Source: BRHc4a sp049325055 (lineage in GTDB: Bacteria > Bacillota > Desulfotomaculia > Desulfotomaculales > Desulfocucumaceae). Taken from it: 51,230 bases of DNA. The position numbers and the translations under genes were made by a program. The notes below the pieces were generated by a model. The model worked only from the letters and a program-made list of their open reading frames with translations. It had not been told where the DNA came from and made no database searches. The stretch lies in contig JBMOPB010000074.1 in the NCBI GenBank assembly GCA_049325055.1, forward strand, positions 1 to 51,230, in the 5' to 3' direction. Shown piece by piece: positions 23,208 through 32,903 of the stretch (its first letter is position 1; each line of letters starts with the position of its first letter).

Positions 23208-25112
23208 GTGGATAGAAATCTGGGAGGAACGCCGGGAAAAATTGTTGGTTTTTTAGGTGCTGCACTTTCCGTTTTTGCGCTTCAAATAGTGGTTGTGGGA
23301 CCAGTGTTGGGATACGCGCTTTCTCTGGCCATATTTCTGTTTTTTGCCCTGCCCCTTACGTTTATCATATACGCCGGGGGTAATAGTCCGTTCATGAAGA
23401 GGATCAATGTGCTGGATGTGGTGTGGGCGCTGGCGTCTGCTGCATCCATCGGCTATCTCATTGTCAACGCCCAGCATATTCTAACCAGGGTGGAATATGT
23501 GAGCCCTCTTTCAACGGTTGAATATGTTATGGGGGTTATAGCCATTGCGGCGGTGCTGGAGGCCACCCGCCGGGCCATTGGGCTGCCCATGGCGCTCATA
23601 GCACTGTTTTTTTTCGCCTACACAAGCTTTGGCCAATACCTGCCCCCACCGTTCGGGCACTCGGGCTTTGAGCTTGACTGGGTAATTGACACCATGTACC
23701 TGACCTCAAAGGGAATATTCGGGAGCCCTCTGTGGATCGTGATTACCCTGGCCTTTCCCTTTATTTTTTACGGCGTTATTCTTGAGCAGATGGGAATACT
23801 GAAGTCCTTTCTGGACTTCGCCAACAGGCTCTTGGGCAGGTCTCCCGGAGCGCCCGCCAAAACAGCAATCGTAGCCGGAACGCTGGTGGGGATGGCCAGC
23901 GGGATGCCCATGTCCACCACGTACCTGATAGGGTTTCCCACAATCCCTGAGATGATAAAAGTAGGGTACCCTCCTCGAACGGCAGGGGCCATTGCGGCAG
24001 TGGTGGGGACGGCGGCGCAGCTGATGCCGCCCATGCTGGGGGTTGCGGCCTTTATAGTGGCGCAGTACATGGGTGTGCCGTATATCAAGATTTGCCAGTA
24101 CACACTGCTGCCGGCGCTTCTTTTTTACGCGGTTTTCTTCGCCACAATTCATTTTGAGACCAGGCGGCTGGGCATCAAGGCCCATGAAATACCTACTATT
24201 TCATATAAGGAAATAATGGTAAACGGTTTTTATATATTCCTAATTACTATCGCCGTGCTTTTGTACTTCCTGTTTAAATTTTATCCCGTCGGGCTGGCCG
24301 CATTTTACTCCTGTGTAATAGCCCTTGGCCTGGGGGTCTTAAGAAAAAACAACCGGCTAAATCTAAAGACTCTGTACACAATACTGGCCAAAACCGGTAA
24401 AACGTCGGTTTATATAGCCATAGCATGTGCGGCGGCTGGAATAATAACCGGCTTTTTGGTGGAAACAGGACTTAATTTAAAGTTTGCCAACATGGTAATC
24501 TCTTTCGGGCAGAACAACCTTCTTATGGCACTGCTGCTTTCTGCGCTGGCCATTTTAATCATGAGCATGGGTATGCCTTCTATACCGGCCTATATCACCA
24601 GTATAGCCATATTTGGCCCTGCCCTGATGAGCCTGGGGGTAATTCCCGCAGTGGCTCATATCTTCTGCTTCTATTATGCAACACTCTATTCAATAACCCC
24701 TCCGGTGGCGTTTGCATCCTATGCCGGCGCCCAGATAGCCGGAGAGGACCCCATGAAAACCGGCTTTGTGGCGTGCAGGCTGGGTATTATGACCTACGTG
24801 ATACCGTTCATATTTGCCTATGACCCCGCATACCTGCTGCTTCCCGAATACTGGAACCTTTATGAAGTGTTCCGCTTCTTTGTATTCGTAGTCCCGGGCC
24901 TGCTTATATTTGCTGCCGGGGTTAGCGGATATCTTTCCAGGACCATGGGCTCTATGGAAAGGATGATTGCGCTGGCTTCGGGACTGCTTCTGCTGATGCC
25001 GGTCAGCGTGTTTGACTATGTGGGACTGGTGCTGTTTGTTTTCCTGATTGTTAAGCAGGGGATAATCGGCAAGCTTATGGCAGGCCGGTCTAATGGCGCC
25101 GGGGCCAAATAA
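23208..25112 (+). CDS. TRAP transporter fused permease (4TM/12TM, DctQM type)
   Basis: A 634-residue integral membrane protein that combines the small (Q) and large (M) TRAP permease subunits, the form usually paired with TAXI binding proteins. The N-terminal part holds about four helices. From about residue 150 onward it is the large subunit, with GMASGMPMSTTYLIG and MSMGMPSIPAYITS in equivalent positions of its two halves. GTG 23208 is chosen because GGGAGGG (23192-23198) lies nine bases upstream; TTG 23199 is too close to that site. It imports the ligand bound by the 21972 lipoprotein, driven by an ion gradient. Confidence 0.9.
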   Translation: MDRNLGGTPGKIVGFLGAALSVFALQIVVVGPVLGYALSLAIFLFFALPLTFIIYAGGNSPFMKRINVLDVVWALASAASIGYLIVNAQHILTRVEYVSPLSTVEYVMGVIAIAAVLEATRRAIGLPMALIALFFFAYTSFGQYLPPPFGHSGFELDWVIDTMYLTSKGIFGSPLWIVITLAFPFIFYGVILEQMGILKSFLDFANRLLGRSPGAPAKTAIVAGTLVGMASGMPMSTTYLIGFPTIPEMIKVGYPPRTAGAIAAVVGTAAQLMPPMLGVAAFIVAQYMGVPYIKICQYTLLPALLFYAVFFATIHFETRRLGIKAHEIPTISYKEIMVNGFYIFLITIAVLLYFLFKFYPVGLAAFYSCVIALGLGVLRKNNRLNLKTLYTILAKTGKTSVYIAIACAAAGIITGFLVETGLNLKFANMVISFGQNNLLMALLLSALAILIMSMGMPSIPAYITSIAIFGPALMSLGVIPAVAHIFCFYYATLYSITPPVAFASYAGAQIAGEDPMKTGFVACRLGIMTYVIPFIFAYDPAYLLLPEYWNLYEVFRFFVFVVPGLLIFAAGVSGYLSRTMGSMERMIALASGLLLLMPVSVFDYVGLVLFVFLIVKQGIIGKLMAGRSNGAGAK

Positions 25113-25136
25113 AAAAGGTAAATTAAAGTACAGAAA

Positions 25137-25167
25137 AAGATGACCATCGTTCAGGCGGTGGTCATCT
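25137..25167 (+). terminator. hairpin at the end of the TRAP operon
   Basis: AAGATGACCATCG (25137-25149) pairs with CGGTGGTCATCTT (25155-25167) with one wobble and a short loop. No T-run follows. It probably ends or stabilises the TRAP mRNA. Confidence 0.6.
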
Positions 25168-25232
25168 TAATATAACATTGTATTTGTCGGATTAATTCTA
25201 AATTATCTGCTGTTTTATTCAGTTACATGCAG

Positions 25233-25247
25233 GTTTCACTTTGAAAC
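25233..25247 (+). promoter_or_regulatory. upstream activator site of the catabolic operon
   Basis: GTTTCA-CTT-TGAAAC is a perfect 6-3-6 palindrome. The same element occurs before the activator gene and the TRAP operon. Its centre (25240) is 74 bases upstream of the sigma-54 GG. No second copy was found 20 bases to either side. Confidence 0.7.
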
Positions 25248-25312
25248 AGCATATCTTGAAGAAGAGCAGTCATATAAGAATTGTCAGGATGTTTGAAGGT
25301 GCTAGCCCGTTA

Positions 25313-25328
25313 TGGCATAAAATTTGCA
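25313..25328 (+). promoter_or_regulatory. sigma-54 promoter of the catabolic operon
   Basis: TGGCAT-AAAAT-TTGCA is a near-consensus -24/-12 element with exact GG-N10-GC spacing (GG 25314-25315, GC 25326-25327). It lies about 145 bases before the acyl-CoA dehydrogenase start and is the best promoter of its class in the window. Confidence 0.82.
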
Positions 25329-25471
25329 TAAGTGATGTGTTGTCATGTTATACCGGCTATAAATCTTGATAATTATGTATGGGGGTGGGTTGTTAAGCAA
25401 GTTTGATGTTTATTGGTATTGTGGAAGGTGACAAACTAGATAGGCATTAAGAGATTAGGGGGGTTGGATTT

Positions 25472-27310
25472 GTGCCTGAATTTGCATATGATATAAGGGA
25501 TTTGAAGTTTATCTTAAACGAGTGGCTGGATATGGAAGAGGTATTCAGTCTTGAGAGGTTTAGTGGCAATTATGACTCCGGTGATGTTGATTTTATATTG
25601 AATGAGATTTATAAACTGGCTAAAGAAATGATATTTCCGGTTAATATAGAGGGAGATAAAACCGGAGTCAGATTTGAGGATGGAAGGGTAAAGGTTCCCC
25701 AGGGATGCGTTAACGCATACAAGTTTCTGCAGGAGAACGGCTGGGGGTCCTCCAACGAGTCACTGGGGTCCGAAACACCCATGCCGCTGACCCTTTACCG
25801 GGGTTATAATGAAATGCTCACCGCCGCCTGCCCGGTCCTGATGTCATATATTAAGCTTACCACGGGGGCGGCCAACCTTATATACAGATTCGGAAAGGAC
25901 AAAGACAGGGAGCTGTTTCTCGATAAAATGCTTAACGGGCAGTGGAGCGGGACCATGTGCCTCACAGAGCCCAACGCCGGGTCGGACGTGGGGGATGCCA
26001 CCACCAGGGCGTATCCCACAGACGACCCCCGGATTTATAAAATAAAGGGCACCAAGATGTTCATCACTGGCGGAGAAACAGATATCACTGAAAACATAAT
26101 ACACATGGTTCTTGCCCGCCCCGAGGGAGGCGCCCCGGGATCAAAGGGGCTGGGGCTCTATATAGTACCTAAAATATGGGTTAACGACGATGGCAGCCTC
26201 GGAGAGCCCAATGATGTTATATGCACAGGCGTGGAGCACAAGATGGGGCTTAAGGCATCCGCAACCGCTATGCTCAGCTTTGGCGAAAATGACAGCTGCC
26301 GGGGCATTCTGGTCGGGGACCCGCCGAACAGCGAAGGCGCCTCCAACGGGCTGGCCATGATGTTCCACATGATGAACGAATCACGTATAGGCACCGGCCA
26401 TAACGCTCTGGCCCAGATGGCGGCAGCCTATTATTTCGCTGCCCGCTACGCCAGGGAGCGAATCCAGGGGCGCCCCTTCACCAATCCAAAGGCCGGGCGG
26501 GTACCTATCATCCAGCACGAAGATGTAAGAAGGATGCTACTGGAAATGAAGGCCCAGGTGGAAGGCATCAGGGCCATGATAATGATGGGCTTTTACTATC
26601 TTGACATAGCTGAATATGGAAACGACAGGCAGAAGGCTGAAAGGTGTCACGGACTGGCCGAGATACTGACCCCTCTCATAAAGACATATGCCAGTGAGAC
26701 TGCCTGGTCCATGATCGGGCAGGCCATACAGGTATACGGGGGCGTGGGCTATACCGAGGAGTATCCTGTTTCCCAGTACGCCAGGGATGTCAAGATACTC
26801 TCCATCTGGGAGGGGACCTCTTTCATTCACGCCATGGACCTGGTGGGCCGCAAGATGAGGATGAAGGGTGGAAAACCCTTTGACAGCTGGATGGAGGACA
26901 GGAGAGAGTTCCTGGACAGGAATAAAGATGCCAAGGGCTTCGGGCAGGAAATATCAAACCTGGAAAAAGCATACCGGTGCGTGGAAGAAATAAGGAACCT
27001 GTACGCTTCCTATTATGAAAATTTGGCTGAAAAGGGCCGGTTGATACCTCTGAACGCCCCCCGGGTGCTGACCTGCTGCGCTCAGCTGTTTGCCGCTGAG
27101 TGCCTGATGGATCAGGCCCTGGTGGCCGCGAAAAAAATAGAAGAGCTGGGAGCGGGCCACCATGATTACCAGTTTTACACCGGTAAAATATCCACTGCCA
27201 GGTACTTCATAAACAATATACTTCCGAACGTTTATTTGCTCGCGGACCTGATTAAAGCCGCCGATGTAAGCGCCCTGGAGTGCCCTGAGGAGTCTTTCCT
27301 GGTTGGGTGA
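25472..27310 (+). CDS. acyl-CoA dehydrogenase, long form with C-terminal extension
   Basis: A 612-residue flavoprotein of the roughly 600-residue acyl-CoA dehydrogenase class, which includes DmdC-like enzymes and carries an extra C-terminal domain (about residues 480-600). The FAD/substrate segment CLTEPNAGSDVGDA is near residue 165. The predicted catalytic base is Glu447 in IWEGT. It should oxidise an acyl-CoA to the 2-enoyl-CoA, passing electrons to an electron-transfer flavoprotein not encoded here. The chain length is unknown. It is the first gene after the sigma-54 promoter. GTG 25472 follows GGGGGG at 25458-25463. Spacing to the thiolase is 33 bases, so they are one operon. Confidence 0.9.
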   Translation: MPEFAYDIRDLKFILNEWLDMEEVFSLERFSGNYDSGDVDFILNEIYKLAKEMIFPVNIEGDKTGVRFEDGRVKVPQGCVNAYKFLQENGWGSSNESLGSETPMPLTLYRGYNEMLTAACPVLMSYIKLTTGAANLIYRFGKDKDRELFLDKMLNGQWSGTMCLTEPNAGSDVGDATTRAYPTDDPRIYKIKGTKMFITGGETDITENIIHMVLARPEGGAPGSKGLGLYIVPKIWVNDDGSLGEPNDVICTGVEHKMGLKASATAMLSFGENDSCRGILVGDPPNSEGASNGLAMMFHMMNESRIGTGHNALAQMAAAYYFAARYARERIQGRPFTNPKAGRVPIIQHEDVRRMLLEMKAQVEGIRAMIMMGFYYLDIAEYGNDRQKAERCHGLAEILTPLIKTYASETAWSMIGQAIQVYGGVGYTEEYPVSQYARDVKILSIWEGTSFIHAMDLVGRKMRMKGGKPFDSWMEDRREFLDRNKDAKGFGQEISNLEKAYRCVEEIRNLYASYYENLAEKGRLIPLNAPRVLTCCAQLFAAECLMDQALVAAKKIEELGAGHHDYQFYTGKISTARYFINNILPNVYLLADLIKAADVSALECPEESFLVG

Positions 27311-27343
27311 TAAAATTCCCGGGCTTAAAAGGAGGTTATTCAG

Positions 27344-28528
27344 ATGAGAGAGGTTTACCTGGTAGAAAGTGTACGTACCGGCATTGCCAAGGCGGGGAAA
27401 AAATCCTGGTTTGCCAATGTAAGGGCCGATGACCTGGCTGCCCTTGTTATAAACGAAGTGCTTGACAGGGCGGGTATAACCGGGAATAACAGAGAGCAGG
27501 TTGACGATGTTATACTGGGCGGCACTGCGCTTATGAAGGAGATGGGTGGAAATATCGGCCGCTACGCCACCATTATGGCCGGAATGCCGTACAGCGTCCC
27601 CGGCTGCACAGTGGACCGGTTCTGCGCGTCCGGGCTCCAGACAATAGCCTTTGCCGTTTCGTCAATCGCCATGGGGTGGGCCGACCTGATTGTGGCCGGG
27701 GGGGTGCAGCACATGACCCATATCCCCATGGGAACCGGATCCGACCACAACCCCAGGCTGGGGGAATTCTGTGACCCCAACATGATTTCGATGGGCTATA
27801 CGGCGGAAATGGTTGCCCGGAAGTTTGACATCAGCAGGGAAAAGCAGGATCAGCTGGCAGTGGAAAGCCATGCCAAGGCGCACAGGGCAACGGTGGAAGG
27901 GTTGTTTAAAGAAGAAATAATGCCGATAGAGGCTGACGTTCCCACGGATGACGGGTCTACCAGAAAAATGATGGTGGACAGGGACCAGGGAATAAGGCCC
28001 GGAACCACCATGGAGTCGCTGGCGGCGCTGAAGCCGGTGTTCATGCAGGATGAAAAAGCCACGGTCACCGCCGGCAACTCAAGCCAGACCAATGATGCCT
28101 CGGCTGCAGTTTTGGTGGCCAGCAAGGAAAAAATTAAGGAACTGGGGCTAAAGCCCAAAATGAAGCTGGTGGCCTATGCCGTGGTGGGCCTTGATCCCGC
28201 CATAATGGGAATTGGACCGGCACTGGCCATCCCCAGGGCACTTAAGCAGGCCGGCATGACAATAGACCAGATTGACCTGTGGGAAATAAATGAGGCTTTC
28301 GCCTCTCAGGCGGTTTATTGCACTGAGGCCCTGGGTATCAGGAACCACCCGCTGCTTAACCCGCGGGGAAGCGGCATAGCTTTGGGACACCCGCTGGGAT
28401 GCACAGGTGCCCGTATAGCCACCACCATAATGCATGAAATGCCGTATTACGGCGCAAAGTACGCGGTTGAAAGCATGTGCGTCGGGCACGGGCAGGGAGC
28501 CGCCGCCATCTGGGAATGGGTTGGATAA
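27344..28528 (+). CDS. thiolase (acetyl-CoA C-acyltransferase)
   Basis: A 394-residue thiolase. The acyl-accepting cysteine is Cys94 (VDRFCASGLQ). The C-terminal NPRGSGIALGHPLG and CVGHGQG blocks carry the catalytic His and second Cys. It cleaves a 3-ketoacyl-CoA with CoA. The NPRGSG variant differs from the NVNGGA form of the second thiolase at 30833, so the two are not recent duplicates and may differ in chain-length preference. AAGGAGG-type sequence precedes the ATG. It sits between the long acyl-CoA dehydrogenase and the CoA-transferase. Confidence 0.92.
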   Translation: MREVYLVESVRTGIAKAGKKSWFANVRADDLAALVINEVLDRAGITGNNREQVDDVILGGTALMKEMGGNIGRYATIMAGMPYSVPGCTVDRFCASGLQTIAFAVSSIAMGWADLIVAGGVQHMTHIPMGTGSDHNPRLGEFCDPNMISMGYTAEMVARKFDISREKQDQLAVESHAKAHRATVEGLFKEEIMPIEADVPTDDGSTRKMMVDRDQGIRPGTTMESLAALKPVFMQDEKATVTAGNSSQTNDASAAVLVASKEKIKELGLKPKMKLVAYAVVGLDPAIMGIGPALAIPRALKQAGMTIDQIDLWEINEAFASQAVYCTEALGIRNHPLLNPRGSGIALGHPLGCTGARIATTIMHEMPYYGAKYAVESMCVGHGQGAAAIWEWVG

Positions 28529-28562
28529 ATATAGCTTAAATACTGGACGCGGAGGTTTGTGT

Positions 28563-29909
28563 ATGAATAATTACCTCGAAGAGTATAAAAGTAAGCTGGT
28601 CACTGCCGACGATGCTGTTAAGGTGGTCAAGTCAGGCGACTGGGTGGGCTACAGCCATTTCGCCTGCACCCCCAAAGTGCTGGACGAGGCCCTGGCCAAA
28701 AGAAAGGACGAACTTACAGATGTAAAAATAAGGGGTGTGTGCGCGGTGCACCCGGTTAAGGTGGCCCTGGCCGATCCCGAAAACAGGCACTTTATTTACA
28801 ACAGTGGTTTTTTTAGCGGCAATGACAGGAAGTTGCAGGACCAGGGACTTTCTTTTCACATCCCGGGGCTGTATGCCGAATCTCCCATATGTGTCCGGGA
28901 GGGACACGCCATTAAACCGGATGTGGCCATGATAGTGACCACGCCTATGGACGAAAACGGCTTTTTCAACTTCAGCGTGTCCAACTCCTATGAGCATGCC
29001 CTTTGCGAAATGGCTGAAACAGTGATAGTGGAAATAAATCAAAACGCCCCCCGGTGCCTTGGCGGGGCGCAGGAGAGCGTCCATATTTCCGAGGTTGATT
29101 ATATAGTGGAAGGCAATAACGATCCTCTGTTTGAAATACCGGTTCACCCACCCACCGAGGTGGATAAAAGAATAGCCGGACTGATTGTGGAGGAGATTGA
29201 GGACGGGGCCTGCCTGCAACTGGGCATAGGCGGTATGCCCAACACCATCGGTAAAATGCTGGCCGACTCCGACTTAAAAGACCTTGGCGTTCACAGTGAA
29301 ATGCTGTGCGGGGCTTTCGTGGACCTGTATGAGGCCGGGAAGATAACCGGGGCAAAAAAATCCATCGACAGGTTTAAAATGGTATTTACCTTCGCCCTGG
29401 GTGACGAAAGGCTGTACCGGTTTATTCACAACAACCCCGCCTGCGCCATTTACCCGGTGGACTACACTAATTCCGTCTTTACCATAGCCCGGAACGACAA
29501 GCAGATATCAATAAACAATGCCATCGAGATAGATTTATACGGGCAGGTCAGCTCCGAGTCGGCCGGCACCAGGCAGATTTCGGGAACCGGCGGACAGTTT
29601 GACTTTACCTATGGCGCATTCAGGTCAAGGGGGGGTAAGGCCTTTATCTGCCTCAGCTCCACCAAGGTGGTAAAGGGCCAGGTGGTATCCAGAATAGCTC
29701 CCTTTATTACACCGGGGAGCATAGTTACAGTGCCCAGAACGGTGGTGCAGTACGTGGTAACAGAGTACGGGAAAGTGAACCTGAAGGGCAAGTCAACCTG
29801 GCAGCGGGCCGAGATGCTGATCGGCATAGCCCATCCCGACTTCAGGGATGAGCTGATCAAGCAGGCAGAAAAAATGAAAATATGGACCCAAACCAACAAA
29901 ATTCAGTAA
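28563..29909 (+). CDS. acetyl-CoA hydrolase/transferase family CoA-transferase (4-hydroxybutyrate or butyrate type)
   Basis: A 448-residue class I-type CoA-transferase. The segment with the likely catalytic Glu, GVHSEMLCGAF, is near residue 243. SGTGGQFDFTYGAFRSRGGK around 340-360 matches the butyryl- and 4-hydroxybutyryl-CoA:acetate transferase signature. It would activate an incoming acid with acetyl-CoA, so no ATP is needed. The presence of 4-hydroxybutyryl-CoA dehydratase in the same operon favours 4-hydroxybutyrate (AbfT-like), but butyrate is possible. ATG 28563 follows GGAGG by seven bases. No acyl-CoA synthetase is intact in the operon, so this enzyme is the only visible activation step. 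Confidence 0.88.
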   Translation: MNNYLEEYKSKLVTADDAVKVVKSGDWVGYSHFACTPKVLDEALAKRKDELTDVKIRGVCAVHPVKVALADPENRHFIYNSGFFSGNDRKLQDQGLSFHIPGLYAESPICVREGHAIKPDVAMIVTTPMDENGFFNFSVSNSYEHALCEMAETVIVEINQNAPRCLGGAQESVHISEVDYIVEGNNDPLFEIPVHPPTEVDKRIAGLIVEEIEDGACLQLGIGGMPNTIGKMLADSDLKDLGVHSEMLCGAFVDLYEAGKITGAKKSIDRFKMVFTFALGDERLYRFIHNNPACAIYPVDYTNSVFTIARNDKQISINNAIEIDLYGQVSSESAGTRQISGTGGQFDFTYGAFRSRGGKAFICLSSTKVVKGQVVSRIAPFITPGSIVTVPRTVVQYVVTEYGKVNLKGKSTWQRAEMLIGIAHPDFRDELIKQAEKMKIWTQTNKIQ

Positions 29910-29946
29910 TGGCCGGCAGGCCGTTTTGGGACTGGAGGAGTTATAA

Positions 29947-30810
29947 ATGACTGTTATTAACAAAATTTGCGTGGTGGGCGCCGGAAACATGGGGCACCAG
30001 ATATCACTTTCCGCGGCGCTGGCGGGATATACCGTAGCCTGCACTGATATAAACAGTGAAATATTGCAGAAGGCTGAAGACTTTGCAAACACCTACCTGC
30101 CTGAGAGGGTTGCCAAGGGAAAGCTTTCCGAGGAAGACGCCAGGGCGGCCCGGGCCAGGGTAACCTTTACCGGCAGCCTTACTGAAGCTGCAAAGGATGC
30201 CGATCTGGTAATAGAAGCGGCCATTGAAAAGCTGGACCTTAAAAGAAACATTTTCGCGCAGCTGGACAAAATCTGCCCCCCGCACGCAATACTTGCCACA
30301 AACAGCTCGTACATCGTAAGCTCCAAGATAGCCGATGTCACCGCAAGGCCGGATAAAGTCTGCAATATGCATTTCTTTAACCCGGCGCTGGTAATGAAAC
30401 TGGTGGAAGTTGTCAAGGGGCCCCATGTATCGGAGGAGACCGTTGTGGCTGTAACTGATGTGTGCAAGAAGATGGGTAAGATACCCGTCGTTTTGCAAAA
30501 GGAGATCTACGGGTTCCTGGTGAACCGCATTGTCTCGGCCATAAAGACCGAGGCGCTGCATATCTATGACATGGGAGTGGCTTCCCCCCAGGACATCGAC
30601 ACAGCGGTGGTCCACGCCCTGGGGCACCCCATGGGTCCGTTCAGGCTTCTGGATCTTACGGGCATTGACCTCACTTACTATATCAGCATGGAGCGGTACC
30701 AGGAGACCGGTGACCCGAAATACAAGCCCTCGCCCATAGTTGTTGAGAAATTCATTAAAAAAGAGTGGGGGCGCAAAACCGGCAAGGGGTTCTACGATTA
30801 CTCCAAGTAA
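29947..30810 (+). CDS. 3-hydroxyacyl-CoA (3-hydroxybutyryl-CoA) dehydrogenase
   Basis: A 287-residue NAD(P)-dependent dehydrogenase. It has an N-terminal Rossmann fold with VVGAGNMG (residues 9-16), NMHFFNPA carrying the catalytic His, and a C-terminal all-helical domain with EIYGFLVNRI and GRKTGKGFYDY. Length and layout match clostridial Hbd. It oxidises 3-hydroxybutyryl-CoA to acetoacetyl-CoA during catabolism. The EIYGF version (Tyr where most have Pro) is a small departure. GGAGG precedes the ATG, and spacing to the upstream CoA-transferase is 37 bases. Confidence 0.92.
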   Translation: MTVINKICVVGAGNMGHQISLSAALAGYTVACTDINSEILQKAEDFANTYLPERVAKGKLSEEDARAARARVTFTGSLTEAAKDADLVIEAAIEKLDLKRNIFAQLDKICPPHAILATNSSYIVSSKIADVTARPDKVCNMHFFNPALVMKLVEVVKGPHVSEETVVAVTDVCKKMGKIPVVLQKEIYGFLVNRIVSAIKTEALHIYDMGVASPQDIDTAVVHALGHPMGPFRLLDLTGIDLTYYISMERYQETGDPKYKPSPIVVEKFIKKEWGRKTGKGFYDYSK

Positions 30811-30832
30811 TCAGGTAATAGGGGGTTTACAA

Positions 30833-32023
30833 ATGAAGAATGACGTTTTTATCATAAGCGGGGTCAGGACGGCCGTTGGCCGCTACGGCGGCAGCCTCCG
30901 GAATTTCAGCACCGGCGAACTGGGGGCCATAGTGATAAAGGAGGCCATGCAAAGGGCCGGTATAGAGCCCGGGCATGTGGAAGAGGTGATTATGGGGGAA
31001 GTCCGCCAGAGCACCGAATCGGCCAACATGGCCAGGGTAGCGGCACTGAGGGCGGGCATACCCGTGGATGTTCCCGCATTCACCATCAACCGCCTGTGCG
31101 CCTCGGCCATGGAGGCCATGTACAGCGGCTTCCTCCGGGTGTCCTCCGGCGAGGCCGGCATTGTAGTGGTGGGGGGGGCCGAAAATATGAGCCGGTCGCC
31201 TCAGTACATACGCAACGGCAGGTGGGGCGACGCCCCCCTCCAGCTTGTGGACTCCAACGTGGAAGGGGCCTCCAGGGCTCAGCCCGTTGAGGTCTACGGG
31301 CCTGACCTGGGGATGGGCATGACCGCTGAGAATGTGGCGGAAAAATACTGCATTTCCAGGGAGGATCAGGATAAATTCGCCCTCCGCAGTCACCAGCTGG
31401 CCAGCAAGGCAATAAATGAAGGTAAATTCAAGGATGAAATCATACCCGTTGAGGTCACCTTCAAGAAAAAAGTCAGCGTCTTTGACACCGACGAGCATGT
31501 TCGCCCCGATACCACACTGGAGGCCCTGGCCAAATTAAAGCCGGCCTTCAGGCCCGGCGGAACCGTTACGGCCGGAAATTCCTGCGGCAGAAATGACGGG
31601 GCGGCGGCCATGGTGCTGACCTCGGGAAGAGTGGCCAAAGAACTGGGCCTTAAGCCCATGGCAAGGCTTGCGGGCCTGTGCGCGGTGGGCGTGGACCCCC
31701 GTTACATGGGCATAGGCCCTGTACCTGCGGTCAGGAGAATTATGCTGAAGCTTAATCTCAGGCTGGAGGATATGGATTTGATTGAGCTGAACGAAGCCTT
31801 CGCCTCGCAGTCGCTGGCCTGCATCAGGGAACTGGGGCTGGACCTGGACCGCACCAATGTAAACGGTGGGGCCATCGCCCTGGGCCACGCGCTGGGGGCA
31901 ACCGGTTGCAGGATTTCTCTTTCACTGCTGTACGAGATGAAGAGAAGAAACGCCCGCCTTGGGCTGGCCACCCTCTGTGTGGGTGGCGGACAGGGTATGG
32001 CCGCTGTTGTAGAGAACGTATAA
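30833..32023 (+). CDS. acetyl-CoA acetyltransferase (thiolase II)
   Basis: A 396-residue thiolase with nucleophile Cys89 (INRLCASAME), NVNGGAIALGHALG and CVGGGQG. These are the classic biosynthetic/degradative acetoacetyl-CoA thiolase signatures. It would cleave acetoacetyl-CoA to two acetyl-CoA, the last step of the route. ATG 30833 was chosen because the thiolase fold begins there and a GGGGG site lies just upstream. The longer open frame from 30740 overlaps the dehydrogenase gene and adds no homologous residues. Confidence 0.92.
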   Translation: MKNDVFIISGVRTAVGRYGGSLRNFSTGELGAIVIKEAMQRAGIEPGHVEEVIMGEVRQSTESANMARVAALRAGIPVDVPAFTINRLCASAMEAMYSGFLRVSSGEAGIVVVGGAENMSRSPQYIRNGRWGDAPLQLVDSNVEGASRAQPVEVYGPDLGMGMTAENVAEKYCISREDQDKFALRSHQLASKAINEGKFKDEIIPVEVTFKKKVSVFDTDEHVRPDTTLEALAKLKPAFRPGGTVTAGNSCGRNDGAAAMVLTSGRVAKELGLKPMARLAGLCAVGVDPRYMGIGPVPAVRRIMLKLNLRLEDMDLIELNEAFASQSLACIRELGLDLDRTNVNGGAIALGHALGATGCRISLSLLYEMKRRNARLGLATLCVGGGQGMAAVVENV

Positions 32024-32047
32024 ACTGTGCAAGGAGGAATTGACGCA

Positions 32048-32827
32048 ATGAGTTTTCAAAACCTGCTGCTGGAAAAGGACGGGCATATAGCGGTAATTAC
32101 ACTGAACCGGCCGGAGGTGCGAAACGCCCTGGACCCCCGGACCTGGTCGGAAATAAGGCTTGCCATAAGGGAGTGCCGCTTTGATAAAGACGTGCGCGTG
32201 GTCATAATTACCGGGGCCGGCGGAAAGGCCTTCGCGTCGGGGGCGGACATAAAGTCCCTCAGAGAGCGTGAGACGCTGGAGGTATTAAAGAGCGAGGCCC
32301 AGGAGTCCCTGAACGATATAGAAAACCTTGACAAGCCGGTGATTGCAGCCATAGACGGGTTTGCGCTGGGCGGCGGCTGTGAGCTGGCCATGTCCTGCGA
32401 CATCAGGATAGCCACCAGCCGCTCAAAGCTGGGCCAGCCCGAGGTCAACCTGGGAATTATCCCCGGAGCCGGGGGGACGCAGAGGCTGCAGAGAATCGTG
32501 GGCATAGGCAAGGCCAAGGAGCTGATTTTCACCGGGGACATAATAAGCGCCCAGGAGGCAAAGGAAATAGGCCTGGTAAACAAAGTGGTGGAACAGCCCG
32601 GGGATCTGCTTCCAGCCGCCAGGGAAATGGCGCAAAAGATTATCGCCAAAGGGCCTGTGGCCATCAGCCTGTCTAAAGCTGCAATCAACGTCGGCGCCAA
32701 TACCGATATTTATTCCGGGCTGATGTTTGAAAAATTTGCCCAGACAATAGCCTTCTCCACCGAGGACAGAATAGAAGGAACCACCGCCTTTCTGGAAAAG
32801 CGCAAGGCAGATTTCAAGGGCAAGTAA
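32048..32827 (+). CDS. enoyl-CoA hydratase (crotonase family)
   Basis: A 259-residue crotonase. The oxyanion-hole segment AFASGADI is near residue 61. The two catalytic glutamates are in GGGCELAMSCD (about 116) and PEVNLGIIPGAGGTQRL (about 136). With both present it should hydrate crotonyl-CoA to 3-hydroxybutyryl-CoA. AAGGAGG at 32031-32037 lies ten bases before the ATG. It follows the thiolase closely in the same operon. Confidence 0.92.
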   Translation: MSFQNLLLEKDGHIAVITLNRPEVRNALDPRTWSEIRLAIRECRFDKDVRVVIITGAGGKAFASGADIKSLRERETLEVLKSEAQESLNDIENLDKPVIAAIDGFALGGGCELAMSCDIRIATSRSKLGQPEVNLGIIPGAGGTQRLQRIVGIGKAKELIFTGDIISAQEAKEIGLVNKVVEQPGDLLPAAREMAQKIIAKGPVAISLSKAAINVGANTDIYSGLMFEKFAQTIAFSTEDRIEGTTAFLEKRKADFKGK

Positions 32828-32903
32828 AACCCTCCTTAACACCTCCTTAACAGTATATGCTTATACAACAGAATAGACAGTTATTTATAAAGGAGGCTTA
32901 TTC

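Noticed and set aside
30740..30832. N-terminal extension of the second thiolase
   Set aside because: It overlaps the end of the 3-hydroxyacyl-CoA dehydrogenase gene in another frame and adds residues unlike a thiolase. The ATG at 30833 fits the fold.
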